DNA of 64,000 nucleotides from Streptomyces sp. NBC_01214 (GTDB lineage: Bacteria; Actinomycetota; Actinomycetes; Streptomycetales; Streptomycetaceae). The notes below the pieces were generated by a model that was given only the letters and a program-made list of their open reading frames with translations, was not told where the DNA came from and did no database searches. The stretch covers positions 2,167,001 through 2,231,000 of the forward strand of contig NZ_JAPEOS010000002.1 of assembly GCF_026340975.1 (NCBI RefSeq). Direction: 5' to 3'. This document shows, piece after piece, positions 8,061 through 16,713 of the stretch (its first letter is position 1; every line of letters begins with the position of its first letter). The position numbers were made by a program, and so were the translations under genes.

Positions 8061-8441
8061 ATGGATCTCGAAGAGCTCGGCAGGGCGCGGTACGTCAGCC
8101 TCACCACCTTCCGCAAGGACGGCACGCCCGTGGCGACACCGGTGTGGGCGGTCGCCGACGGGGGTGAGCTGTACGTGTGGACGCGCAGCGATTCGTGGAA
8201 GGTCAAGCGGATCCGCAACAACGGGCGGGTCACCGTCACCGCCTGCGACATGCGCGGGCGCGTCGAGGAAGGGGCGCCGGCGCGGGAGGGCGAGGCCCGG
8301 CTGCTCGACGAGGCGGGGCTGCGGCGGGTGCGGAAGTTGATGTCGCGCAAGTACACCTGGCAGTTCTGGGTGCTGGACGTGCCCGCCGCCCTGGCGCGCC
8401 GGGGCAAGCGTCCGCACACCGCGATCGCCGTCAAGCTTTGA
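8061..8441 (+). CDS. PPOX-class F420-dependent oxidoreductase
   Basis: Encodes 126 residues, the normal size for this split-barrel family. Typical order: RARYVSLTTFRKDGTPVATP at the first strands, VWAVADGGELYVWTRSDSWK, then KVKRIRNNGRVTVTACDMRG. Members bind F420 or FMN and reduce small substrates; no specific reaction can be given. TAGGGT (8049-8054) lies 6 bases before the ATG, so the mRNA is probably leaderless. The gene follows the lipoprotein by 17 bases, but its own promoter suggests separate expression. Confidence 0.85.
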   Translation: MDLEELGRARYVSLTTFRKDGTPVATPVWAVADGGELYVWTRSDSWKVKRIRNNGRVTVTACDMRGRVEEGAPAREGEARLLDEAGLRRVRKLMSRKYTWQFWVLDVPAALARRGKRPHTAIAVKL

Positions 8442-8486
8442 GATTCCCGTAGCCCGCCCGTAACACGGGTGGGATCCAATGCGGTC

Positions 8487-10073
8487 ATGGAGACCGCGAC
8501 TTCGCTGGCGATCAGTCAACTCTCGGGCTACTTGCTGGGGTTGACGCAGAGACTGGATCCCGGGACAGGCTGGTACGGGGAGTTCCTGCGCCGGGATCCG
8601 GCGGGGGTGAAGGCCTGTCTCGACGGGGCGGCTATGCCCCCGTGGGACATGGTGGAATCGCTACTGCGGGACCTGGCCGGGGCGCGGGGTGCGGAGTTCG
8701 CGGCGCGGGAGACCGTATACGCGGCCCAGCTGCGGGCGGCGGCCGTCACCGTGTGGGACCGGCTGCCGGGCGGCGAGGGGGAGCTACGGACCCAGCTCGC
8801 GGCGGCGGTGGCCCAGCGGGCCGCAGTGCAGACGGCCCTGCGGAACCTGACGGTACGGCTGGGCCGGGCCGTCGACCGGGCCGAGGCGGACGCCCTCACC
8901 CGGGAACTCGCCTGGGCCCAGGACGACGTGGCCCGCGCCGTGGCCCGCCACGAAGACCTGGCCGCCCGGCTGCGGGCCCTGCATGTGGGCCCCGACGGGC
9001 TCTGGCCGGCGCGGCCGGAGGTCGCGCCGTGGCTGCCCGGGGTGCCCCGGCAGCGCGAGGCGCGCACCACACCGAGCACCACACCGAGCCCGGCTCCGAG
9101 CACCGGGTTGAGCGCCGCACCGAGCCCGGCTCCGAGCACCGGGTTGAGCGCCGCACCGAGCCCGGCTCCGAGCACCGCTCCGAGCTCGGCACCGAGCACC
9201 GGGTCGAGCGCCGTACCGAGCGCCGGGTCGGACATGGCCGCCGTCGAGGAGCCCGCCGCGCGGGCCGAGCCGCCGGTCGGCCGGGCCGAGGGGCGGTGGC
9301 TGCGCGGTGCGCGGCGGGCCGGGGGCGCCCGGTACGCGGGCTCGGCGGCCCCCACGGCCCCGGCCTTCACCCCGCCGCCGGGACACCCCGGCGGGGACGG
9401 CACGCCGGGCTCCGGTCCCGGCGCCGCGCTCCCCGCGCCGCGCGGAGCCCGCTTCGCCGTCCCGGCCGACCCCGCACCCGAGGCCCCAGGCGCCGCCGAG
9501 GCCGCGCCCCGCCCCGTACCGCGCCCCGAGCACCCGGCAGGGCCCGTGGCGGGCGTCCCGGGACCCGTCGCCGCCGCCCTGCTCGCCCTGCGCGCCCAGG
9601 GCCGCAGCGGCGAGGCGCACGCCCTGCTGTGCGAGGCCGCGGCCCGGCCCGCCGAGCAGTTGCCCGCACTCGCCGCCGAGCTGACCCTGGCCGGGCTCGC
9701 GGCCGACTGGGCCACCCTGCTGTGGGAGGCGGCCTCGCTCCCGCCCGAGCGACTCGCGGCGGCCGCGGCCGCCCTCGGCGGCGCAGGCCGGGAGGTCGAC
9801 TGCGACGCCCTGCTGCGCCAGGGCGCGGCCCGGCCGGCCGCCGAAGTCGCGGACGCGGCGCTCGCCTTAGGCGGGGCCGGCCGGATCCGCGAGGCCGACG
9901 CGCTGCTCGGCGCCTTTGTCCGGGTGCGCACCGCCGAGGAGGCGGCGGGCCTGGCCCGGTACGACCCGCAGTGGTTCGCCCCGCGACTGCTCCGGGCGGC
10001 CCGGGCGCTGCCCGGACCCCACCACCGCGACCTGGTCCACGCCCTGCGGGTGGCGGGCATCGCCGGGGCGTAA
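8487..10073 (+). CDS. Hypothetical protein with Ser/Pro/Ala linker and helical-repeat tail
   Basis: Encodes 528 residues from ATG 8487 (an in-frame GTG at 8469 is possible). Residues 1-190 are helical and well formed (SLAISQLSGYLLGLTQRLD, then heptad-like Ala/Arg-rich helices that may form a coiled coil). A low-complexity linker of PSPAPSTGLSAA type follows, encoded by a 36-bp direct repeat starting at 9083. From about residue 360, four to five 33-36-residue helical hairpins (ALLALRAQGRSGEAHALLCE, AALGGAGREVDCDALLRQ, ALALGGAGRIREADALLG) resemble TPR/PPR-like solenoid repeats. No enzyme motif or signal peptide is seen. The layout suggests a cytoplasmic scaffold or regulatory protein; no function is claimed. 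Confidence 0.7.
   Translation: METATSLAISQLSGYLLGLTQRLDPGTGWYGEFLRRDPAGVKACLDGAAMPPWDMVESLLRDLAGARGAEFAARETVYAAQLRAAAVTVWDRLPGGEGELRTQLAAAVAQRAAVQTALRNLTVRLGRAVDRAEADALTRELAWAQDDVARAVARHEDLAARLRALHVGPDGLWPARPEVAPWLPGVPRQREARTTPSTTPSPAPSTGLSAAPSPAPSTGLSAAPSPAPSTAPSSAPSTGSSAVPSAGSDMAAVEEPAARAEPPVGRAEGRWLRGARRAGGARYAGSAAPTAPAFTPPPGHPGGDGTPGSGPGAALPAPRGARFAVPADPAPEAPGAAEAAPRPVPRPEHPAGPVAGVPGPVAAALLALRAQGRSGEAHALLCEAAARPAEQLPALAAELTLAGLAADWATLLWEAASLPPERLAAAAAALGGAGREVDCDALLRQGAARPAAEVADAALALGGAGRIREADALLGAFVRVRTAEEAAGLARYDPQWFAPRLLRAARALPGPHHRDLVHALRVAGIAGA
9083..9175 (+). repeat. 36-bp tandem repeat inside the hypothetical gene
   Basis: Two complete 36-bp copies (9083-9118 and 9119-9154) and a partial third encode the PSPAPSTGLSAA linker units. 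The unit length is a multiple of three, so copy-number changes would keep the frame. Shorter echoes of the same motif surround the block. Confidence 0.8.
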
Positions 10074-10171
10074 CCCGCCCGCCTGGTGACCGCATTCGAC
10101 CGCGGGGCGACGTAACGTGATCGACTACTCCAACCGCGCACGGCGGTCTTGCCCCACGCTGTGACGAGGCC

Positions 10172-10212
10172 TACGTTCTACTCCCTACGCATACCGTCTA
10201 CGTGCGTAGAAC
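10172..10212. promoter_or_regulatory. Candidate operator upstream of the pyrimidine-catabolic operon
   Basis: Interrupted inverted repeat GTTC...TACGCA (10175-10191) against TGCGTAGAAC (10203-10212), with four TACG cores in 40 bases, 29-69 bp before the first ATG. It lies where a regulator or the promoter would act. The binding protein is unknown and none is encoded next to the operon. Confidence 0.5.
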
Positions 10213-10240
10213 TCGGCGTTCCCGTCGCGAGGAGCAGCTC

Positions 10241-11083
10241 ATGGCCCAAGTCGTCCGCGCCGCGCTGGTCCAGGCCACCTGGACCGGAGACACCGAATCG
10301 ATGATCGCCAAACACGAGGAGCACGCCCGACGGGCAGCCGCCCAGGGCGCGCAGATCATCGGCTTCCAAGAAGTCTTCAACGCCCCCTACTTCTGTCAGG
10401 TCCAGGAGCCCGAGCACTACGGCTGGGCCGAGGCCGTCCCCGACGGCCCGACCGTACGCCGCATGCAGGACCTCGCCCGCGAGACCGGCATGGTGATCGT
10501 CGTACCGGTCTTCGAGCTGGAGAGCGAGGGCTTCTACTACAACACCGCCGCCGTCATCGACGCCGACGGCAGCTACCTGGGCAAGTACCGCAAGCACCAC
10601 ATCCCCCAGGTCAAAGGTTTCTGGGAGAAGTACTACTTCCGTCCGGGCAACCTCGGCTGGCCCGTCTTCGACACCGCCGTCGGCCGGATCGGCGTCTACA
10701 TCTGCTACGACCGCCACTTCCCCGAGGGGTGGCGCCAACTGGGACTTGCCGGAGCCCAGTTGGTCTACAACCCCTCCGCCACCTCCCGCGGCCTGTCCGC
10801 GTACCTGTGGCAGCTGGAGCAGCCCGCCTCCGCCGTCGCCAACGAGTACTTCGTCGCCGCCATCAACCGCGTCGGCCAGGAGGAGTACGGCGACAACGAC
10901 TTCTACGGCACCAGCTACTTCGTCGACCCGCGCGGTCAGTTCGTCGGGGAGGTCGCCAGCGACAAGGACGAGGAACTCGTCGTCCGCGACCTCGACTTCG
11001 ACCTGATCAAGGAGGTCCGCGACCAGTGGGCCTTCTACCGCGACCGCCGCCCCGACGCCTACGGAGGGCTCGTACAACCGTGA
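10241..11083 (+). CDS. Nitrilase-superfamily amidohydrolase (beta-ureidopropionase-like)
   Basis: Encodes 280 residues; ATG after AGGAGCAGCTC. The catalytic triad of the carbon-nitrogen hydrolases is present: Glu44 (GFQE), Lys116 (YRKHHIP) and Cys155 (YICYDRHFPEGW). The RHFPEGW and KHHIP surroundings are those of N-carbamoyl-beta-alanine / N-carbamoylputrescine amidohydrolases. With a dihydropyrimidinase two genes downstream, the best reading is hydrolysis of N-carbamoyl-beta-alanine, the last step of reductive uracil breakdown; an N-carbamoyl-amino-acid substrate is possible. It is the first gene of a four-gene operon, and its stop overlaps the next start by 4 bp. Confidence 0.85.
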   Translation: MAQVVRAALVQATWTGDTESMIAKHEEHARRAAAQGAQIIGFQEVFNAPYFCQVQEPEHYGWAEAVPDGPTVRRMQDLARETGMVIVVPVFELESEGFYYNTAAVIDADGSYLGKYRKHHIPQVKGFWEKYYFRPGNLGWPVFDTAVGRIGVYICYDRHFPEGWRQLGLAGAQLVYNPSATSRGLSAYLWQLEQPASAVANEYFVAAINRVGQEEYGDNDFYGTSYFVDPRGQFVGEVASDKDEELVVRDLDFDLIKEVRDQWAFYRDRRPDAYGGLVQP

Positions 11084-12372
11084 CCAACCCGACCCCGCTC
11101 CACAGCCGCCACCGCACCGTCCTGCCCGACTGGCTCGCGCTCTACTACAAGCACCCCATCGAGCTCACCCACGGCGAGGGCCGCCACGTTTGGGACGCCG
11201 ACGGCAACCGCTACCTCGACTTCTTCGGCGGCATCCTCACCACGATGACCGCCCACGCCCTGCCCGAGGTCACCAAGGCCGTGTCCGAGCAGGCCGGGCG
11301 GATCATCCACTCCTCCACCCTGTACCTCAACCGGCCGATGATCGAGCTGGCCGAGCGGGTCGCCGCCCTCTCCGGCATCCCCGACGCCCGGGTCTTCTTC
11401 ACCACGTCCGGCACCGAGGCCAACGACACCGCGCTGCTGCTCGCGACGACGTACCGCCGCTCCAACCAGATCCTGGCGATGCGCAACAGCTACCACGGCC
11501 GGTCCTTCTCCACCGTCTCGATCACCGGCAACCGCGGCTGGTCCCCGACCAGCCTCTCGCCGCTGCAGACGTACTACGTCCAGGGCGCGGTCCGCACCCG
11601 CGGCCCCCTCGCCCACCTGGACGACGCCGCGTTCACCGCCGCCGCAGTCGAGGACCTGGAGGACGTGCTCGGCCAGGCCCGCGGGGGAGTCGCCGCCCTC
11701 ATCGCCGAACCCATCCAGGGCGTCGGCGGCTTCACCTCCCCGCCCGACGGCCTCTACGGCGCCTTCCGCGAGGTCCTCAGCCGCCACGGCATCCTGTGGA
11801 TCAGCGACGAGGTGCAGACCGGCTGGGGCCGCACCGGCGACAACTTCTGGGGCTGGCAGGCACACGCCCAGAACGGGCCGCCGGACATCCTCACCTTCGC
11901 CAAGGGCATCGGCAACGGCATGTCCATCGGCGGGGTCGTGGCCCGTGCCGAGGTGATGAACTGCCTGGACTCCAACTCCATCTCCACCTTCGGAGGCTCC
12001 CCGGTCACCATGGCGGCCGGCGTCGCCAACCTCGCGTACCTGCTGGAGCACGACCTCCAGGGCAACGCCCGCCGCGTCGGCGGCATGCTCCTGGAGCGGC
12101 TGCGCGCGATCGCCGCCACCGTGCCCGGCGTACGGGAGATCCGCGGCCGGGGCCTGATGGCCGGCCTCGAACTCACGAAGCCGGGCACCGACGAGGCCGA
12201 CCCGGACGCGGCCGCGGCCGTCCTGGAGGCGGCCCGCGAAGGCGGCCTGCTGCTCGGCAAGGGCGGCGGGTACAACACCAGCGTGCTGCGCATCGCGCCG
12301 CCGCTCTCCCTCACCGTCGCCGAGGCGGAAGAGGGCGCCGAGATCCTCGAACAGGCCTTGCGCAGCATTTGA
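11080..12372 (+). CDS. Class III aminotransferase (beta-alanine/omega-amino acid type)
   Basis: Encodes 430 residues from a GTG whose TGA overlap (GTGA) couples it to the amidohydrolase. It is a PLP enzyme of fold type I: FFTTSGTEANDTALLLA near residue 107, WISDEVQTGWGRTG with the PLP-binding Asp, and the Schiff-base lysine Lys275 in TFAKGIGNG. Related enzymes transaminate beta-alanine, beta-aminoisobutyrate or GABA to the semialdehyde. In this operon it would remove the beta-alanine made by the upstream enzyme. Substrate assignment is inferred from context. Confidence 0.87.
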   Translation: MTNPTPLHSRHRTVLPDWLALYYKHPIELTHGEGRHVWDADGNRYLDFFGGILTTMTAHALPEVTKAVSEQAGRIIHSSTLYLNRPMIELAERVAALSGIPDARVFFTTSGTEANDTALLLATTYRRSNQILAMRNSYHGRSFSTVSITGNRGWSPTSLSPLQTYYVQGAVRTRGPLAHLDDAAFTAAAVEDLEDVLGQARGGVAALIAEPIQGVGGFTSPPDGLYGAFREVLSRHGILWISDEVQTGWGRTGDNFWGWQAHAQNGPPDILTFAKGIGNGMSIGGVVARAEVMNCLDSNSISTFGGSPVTMAAGVANLAYLLEHDLQGNARRVGGMLLERLRAIAATVPGVREIRGRGLMAGLELTKPGTDEADPDAAAAVLEAAREGGLLLGKGGGYNTSVLRIAPPLSLTVAEAEEGAEILEQALRSI

Positions 12373-12385
12373 GTAGGGGGATCAC

Positions 12386-13786
12386 ATGAGCACCCGCACC
12401 CTGATCCGCGGCGGCCTCGTCGTCACCGCCTCCGACGAACTGCACGCCGACGTCCTGATCGAGGACGGCCGCGTGGCGGCGCTGGCCGCACACGGCTCGG
12501 CCGCCGCCGGAGCCTGGACGGCCGACCGCACGATCGACGCGACCGGAAAGTACGTGATCCCCGGCGGGGTCGACGCGCACACCCACATGGAACTTCCCTT
12601 CGGAGGAACCTCGGCCTCCGACACCTTCGAGACCGGAACCAGAGCCGCCGCCTGGGGCGGCACCACCACCATCGTCGACTTCGCCGTGCAGAGCGTGGGC
12701 CACTCCCTGCGCGAGGGGCTCGACACCTGGTACGCCAAGGCCGACGGCAACTGCGCCGTCGACTACGCGTTCCACATGATCCTCTCGGACGTCAACGAGA
12801 GGACGCTCAAGGAGATGGACCACCTCGTCGGCGAGGGGGTCACCTCCTTCAAGCTGTTCATGGCCTACCCCGGCGTCTTCTACAGCGACGACGGGCAGAT
12901 CCTGCGCGCCATGCAGCGCGGCGCCACCAACGGCGGGCTGATCATGATGCACGCCGAGAACGGCATCGCGATCGACGTCCTCGTCGAACAGGCCCTCGCG
13001 CGCGGGGAGACCGATCCGCGCCACCACGGCGAGGTCCGCAAGGTGCTGTTGGAGGCGGAGGCCACCCACCGCGCCATCCAGCTGGCTCGGGTCGCGGGCG
13101 CCCCGTTGTACGTGGTGCACGTCTCGGCGGAGGAGGCGGTGGCGGAGCTCGCCGCCGCCCGGGACAAAGGACTCCCGGTCTTCGGGGAGACCTGTCCGCA
13201 GTACCTGTTCCTGTCCACCGACAACCTGGAGGAGCCCGACTTCCAGGGCGCCAAGTACGTCTGTTCCACCCCGCTGCGCCCCAAGGAGCACCAGGCAGCC
13301 CTGTGGCGGGGCCTGCGGACCAATGACCTCCAGGTGGTCTCCACCGACCACTGCCCCTTCTGCTTCCGGGGCCAGAAGGAACTGGGCCGCGGGGACTTCT
13401 CGAAGATCCCCAACGGGCTGCCCGGCGTGGAGAACCGTATGGACCTCCTCCACCAGGCCGTCCTGGACGGGCACATCAGCCGCCGACGCTGGATCGAGAT
13501 CGCGTGCGCGACCCCGGCCCGGATGTTCGGCCTCTACCCGCAGAAGGGCACCATCGCGCCGGGCTCAGACGCCGACATCGTGCTCTACGATCCGCACGCC
13601 GAGCAGGTCATCTCCGCCGAGACCCACCACATGAACGTGGACTACTCGGCGTACGAGGGCAAGCGGATCACCGGACGCGTCGACACCGTGCTCTCGCGCG
13701 GCGAACTCGTCATCGACCAGCGCGAATTCACCGGCCGGGCCGGCCACGGGGCCTTCGTCCCCCGCTCCACCTGCCAGTACCTGTAA
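12386..13786 (+). CDS. hydA: Dihydropyrimidinase / hydantoinase
   Basis: Encodes 466 residues; ATG after GGGGGATCAC. A cyclic amidohydrolase of the TIM-barrel metallo-hydrolase superfamily. Metal ligands seen: His65 and His67 (VDAHTHMEL), carboxylated Lys156 (TSFKLFMAYPG), His189 (MMHAENG), His245 (VVHVSAEE) and Asp321 (STDHCPF). It opens dihydrouracil/dihydrothymine or hydantoin rings to the N-carbamoyl compound used by the first gene of the operon. No dihydropyrimidine dehydrogenase is present in the window; the F420-dependent protein next door is an open candidate for a redox step. Confidence 0.92.
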   Translation: MSTRTLIRGGLVVTASDELHADVLIEDGRVAALAAHGSAAAGAWTADRTIDATGKYVIPGGVDAHTHMELPFGGTSASDTFETGTRAAAWGGTTTIVDFAVQSVGHSLREGLDTWYAKADGNCAVDYAFHMILSDVNERTLKEMDHLVGEGVTSFKLFMAYPGVFYSDDGQILRAMQRGATNGGLIMMHAENGIAIDVLVEQALARGETDPRHHGEVRKVLLEAEATHRAIQLARVAGAPLYVVHVSAEEAVAELAAARDKGLPVFGETCPQYLFLSTDNLEEPDFQGAKYVCSTPLRPKEHQAALWRGLRTNDLQVVSTDHCPFCFRGQKELGRGDFSKIPNGLPGVENRMDLLHQAVLDGHISRRRWIEIACATPARMFGLYPQKGTIAPGSDADIVLYDPHAEQVISAETHHMNVDYSAYEGKRITGRVDTVLSRGELVIDQREFTGRAGHGAFVPRSTCQYL

Positions 13787-13806
13787 AAGCGTCAAGGAGC
13801 AGCCCC

Positions 13807-14805
13807 ATGGACTTCGGCCTCGTCCTGCAGACCGACCCGCCCGCATCCCAGGTCATCAGCCTCATGAAGCGCGCCGAGCGCAACGGCTTCCGCTACGGCT
13901 GGACCTTCGACTCCGCCGTGCTGTGGCAGGAGCCGTTCGTCATCTACAGCCAGATCCTCGAACACACCCGCAAGCTGCACATCGGCCCCATGGTCACCAA
14001 CCCCGGCACCCGCACCTGGGAAGTGACCGCCTCCACCTTCGCCACCCTCAACGACACGTTCGGCAACCGCACGGTCTGCGGGATCGGGCGCGGCGACTCG
14101 GCGATGCGGGTCGCCGGACGCAAACCCAACACCCTGGCCCGCCTGGGCGAGGCCATCGACGTCATCCGGGACCTGGCCGAGGGCCGCGAGGCCCTGGTGG
14201 ACGGCAACCCGATCCGCCTGCCGTGGGTCCGTGACGGGAAGCTCCCCGTGTGGATGGCGGCCTACGGGCCCAAGGCCCTGGCCCTGGCGGGGGAGAAGGC
14301 CGACGGGTTCATCCTCCAGCTCGCCGACCCCTACCTCACCGAGTGGATGGTCAAGTCGGTCCGCGAGGCCGCCGCCCGGGCCGGCCGCGACCCGGCGGAG
14401 ATCACCATCTGCGTGGCGGCCCCCGCGTACGTGAGCGAGGACCTTGCGCACGCCCGCGACCAGTGCCGCTGGTTCGGCGGCATGGTCGGCAACCACGTCG
14501 CGGACCTCGTCGGCCGCTACGGCGAGCACTCCTCGATGGTCCCCGACGAGCTCACCGAGTACATCAAGGCCCGTCAGGGTTACGACTACAGCCATCACGG
14601 GCGGGCCGGGAACCCGTCCACCGACTTCGTCCCCGACGAGATCGTCGACCGCTTCTGCCTGCTCGGCCCGGTAGAGGCGCACGTCGAGAAGCTGCGGGTC
14701 CTGCGCGACCTGGGCGTCGACCAGTTTGCCGTCTACGACATGCACGACGCGCGGGAGGCCACGATCGACGCGTACGGCCAGAACGTCATCCCGTTGTTCA
14801 ACTGA
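13807..14805 (+). CDS. F420-dependent LLM-class oxidoreductase (TIGR03842-like)
   Basis: Encodes 332 residues; ATG after AAGGAG at 13793. Luciferase-like TIM-barrel: MDFGLVLQTDPP at strand 1, GWTFDSAVLWQEP, GPMVTNPGTRTWEVTAS, CGIGRGDSAMRVAGRKP, and VWMAAYGPKALALAGEKADG. These are features of the F420-binding LLM family; TIGR03842 members are, from memory, often beside hydantoinases. Last gene of the operon, followed at once by a strong terminator. Its role with the pyrimidine-catabolic enzymes is not established; a reduction or oxidation of the ring or of the aldehyde product would fit. Confidence 0.85.
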   Translation: MDFGLVLQTDPPASQVISLMKRAERNGFRYGWTFDSAVLWQEPFVIYSQILEHTRKLHIGPMVTNPGTRTWEVTASTFATLNDTFGNRTVCGIGRGDSAMRVAGRKPNTLARLGEAIDVIRDLAEGREALVDGNPIRLPWVRDGKLPVWMAAYGPKALALAGEKADGFILQLADPYLTEWMVKSVREAAARAGRDPAEITICVAAPAYVSEDLAHARDQCRWFGGMVGNHVADLVGRYGEHSSMVPDELTEYIKARQGYDYSHHGRAGNPSTDFVPDEIVDRFCLLGPVEAHVEKLRVLRDLGVDQFAVYDMHDAREATIDAYGQNVIPLFN

Positions 14806-14811
14806 CGCCGG

Positions 14812-14847
14812 CGGGGCGGGGCCGACCGAAGGGTCGGCCCCGCCCCG
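14812..14847 (+). terminator. Rho-independent-type terminator of the hydA operon
   Basis: A perfect 16-bp stem, CGGGGCGGGGCCGACC at 14812-14827, with a GAAG tetraloop and its complement at 14832-14847, starting 7 bases after the LLM stop. There is no U-run, as is common in high-GC actinobacteria. It may also serve the convergent gene that ends at 14851. Confidence 0.85.
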
Positions 14848-14850
14848 CGT

Positions 14851-16272
14851 TCAGGTCCGTGAGGTCCTCCGGTGGGACAGGGCGTTCAGGAGCGTGCGTT
14901 CCGCAGCCTTGAACTGGGGGCTGTCGAGCTGAGGACGCAAGGGGCCGACCAGGGCGGCCAGCAACACACCGGGTCTGACGAGGGACGTGGGCGGGGCCTG
15001 GAGGGCCAGGACGTCCGTCAGCGCCGTGGCGGCACGGAACGAGCCGGTCGCCGTGCGGGACAGACGGCTGACGTAGCGGCGCAGGAGACGATCGGCGAAC
15101 GTCGGGCGCCGGCCCTTGGTCGTGGCGAAATGGATGTCCTGACCAGTGGCGAGGGTCCAAGCGGTGTGCACGGGCCGGGCGATGGCGCGCTGGGCCCGGT
15201 GGGCCAGGTCGCGGGTCGGGCCGGCCGCGAGCAGGTCGCGCAGGGCCAGCGCGCCGAGCGCGGCCACCGACATGCCCTGCGCATAGACGGGGTTGAAGGT
15301 GGCGACGGAATCCCCCAGGGCCACCAGGCCATCGGGCCGGGTGCTGAGCCGTTCGTAGTAGGAGCGCCGGTTCGCGGTGCTGTGGGTGACGCTGACGTCG
15401 CCGAGCGGTTCAGCGTGCTCCAGCAGGTCGGCCATGACGGGATGGCGCAGCGTACGGGCGAAGGGCTCGAAGTCCTCTGCGGCCCGGGTGGGCTCTCCAC
15501 CGGGGGCTCCCATCAGGCTGACGTGCCAGCGGTCGCCGTCGATCGGCAGGATGCCGCCGGCCTTGGCGGGTTGGCGCAGGCACGGGTCGGCCTGCACTCC
15601 GACGACCGGCCAGCCGCGCGTGGGGACGGGGGCCCGGTAGAGGCGGCTCGCATAGACCATGCCGGAGTCGAGGCGCTCCTCGACGAGGCCGGTGACACCC
15701 AGCTCGGCGAGCCACCGGGGCAGGCGGGAGGCCCGTCCGGAGGCGTCGATGACCAGGTCGGCGTGCAGGTCCGATGCGATGCCGTCGGCATCGCGAAGTC
15801 GTACGCCCCTGACGGCACGGCGGTCGCCGAGCAGTCCAACGGCCTTGGTGTGCGTACGCACGGTGACCCGGGGGTTCTTGAGGACCTCGTTCCGGACGAC
15901 GAGGTCCGTCAGGTCCCGGCTCGCGGTGATCACGTAGTGGGTGGCGCGCTGCCAGCGGCGGTACCACCCCTCGGGTGAGAAGATCACCATGTCGGTGGTC
16001 ACCGGTATGCGGTGAGCACCCGCGGCCATCAACAGGTCGATGCTGCCGGGGAGCAGGGCGTTGATCGCCTCTGCGCCGCCGGCTTGCAGCCAGTGGATGT
16101 GGGCGGCTTGGGGAACTCCGGTGCGCGGTCCGGGCCCTGCGGGTAGATCGTGGGCCTCGAGGATCTCGACGGAATCGACGTGGTCCTTGACCGCTGCTGC
16201 CGCGAGCATGCCCGCAAGGCTCCCCCCGACGATGACGACACGTTGGGGGCCACGGCTCGCGGCTTCACTCAT
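14851..16272 (-). CDS. FAD-dependent monooxygenase/epoxidase-like protein
   Basis: Encodes 473 residues. The N-terminal Rossmann motif VVIVGGSLAGMLAA binds FAD; LVIDASGRASRLPRWL is the middle (DG-like) motif; GLVALGDSVATFNPVYAQGM is the second FAD motif of the PHBH/squalene-epoxidase/geranylgeranyl-reductase class. An internal Arg-rich stretch and a C-terminal tail of about 100 residues follow. It probably acts on a hydrophobic or polyketide-like substrate, but no biosynthetic neighbours are seen, so the substrate is unknown. It is transcribed alone and ends at the shared terminator. Confidence 0.8.
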   Translation of the reverse strand: MSEAASRGPQRVVIVGGSLAGMLAAAAVKDHVDSVEILEAHDLPAGPGPRTGVPQAAHIHWLQAGGAEAINALLPGSIDLLMAAGAHRIPVTTDMVIFSPEGWYRRWQRATHYVITASRDLTDLVVRNEVLKNPRVTVRTHTKAVGLLGDRRAVRGVRLRDADGIASDLHADLVIDASGRASRLPRWLAELGVTGLVEERLDSGMVYASRLYRAPVPTRGWPVVGVQADPCLRQPAKAGGILPIDGDRWHVSLMGAPGGEPTRAAEDFEPFARTLRHPVMADLLEHAEPLGDVSVTHSTANRRSYYERLSTRPDGLVALGDSVATFNPVYAQGMSVAALGALALRDLLAAGPTRDLAHRAQRAIARPVHTAWTLATGQDIHFATTKGRRPTFADRLLRRYVSRLSRTATGSFRAATALTDVLALQAPPTSLVRPGVLLAALVGPLRPQLDSPQFKAAERTLLNALSHRRTSRT

Positions 16273-16713
16273 GACGGGCTGCCTTCTACGGGGGCGCGGT
16301 CGTACTCATGGACGTTCGGACTACGGGCGAAGCGAGCGCCAGGGACAGGAGCACCAGGTTCCGGGCCCGCGACTCGGGCAGGGGCGTGGCCTCTTGCCGG
16401 CGCCCGGGGTGCGTCCGCCGCCGCTCGCGGGCGACCAGGATCATGGTCGCATCCGCCGCGACCGCGGGGGAGGGTTCGTCGCCATCGGTGCGGAGCCCGA
16501 GCGGTACGCCGACCAGCCCCACGGGCAGATCTGCCGGAGTCCGGCGGCCCCGCAGCGGACCGGGGCGGCGCCGAACCCTCGTCGGCGTCGCCCCGGCCCA
16601 TTTTTAGGCACCACGTGTGTCTGCACGGTCGCCGCTGACCGGGGCGGCGGCCACCGCCCCGGTCAGCCGGCCCGCCCCGGCCCGTGGCTCCCGGAGCGGT
16701 GACCGGTGTTCGG
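16273..16713. other. Intergenic region without a supported gene
   Basis: 441 bp between the FAD enzyme start and the stop of the repeat protein. Short open frames on the minus strand (up to about 110 residues) lack a ribosome binding site and show no recognisable product. The only clear structure is the terminator at 16635-16666; the FAD gene promoter should lie in 16273-16400. Confidence 0.6.
16635..16666 (-). terminator. Terminator of the Ig-repeat gene
   Basis: A perfect 13-bp stem, CTGACCGGGGCGG (16635-16647) and CCGCCCCGGTCAG (16654-16666), with a 6-nt loop, 47 bases beyond the stop codon of the repeat protein. Confidence 0.8.

Noticed and set aside
16286..16522. 78-residue minus-strand open frame in the gap before the Ig-repeat gene
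   Set aside because: No ribosome binding site, no recognisable fold, and overlapping equally long frames; not supported as a gene.
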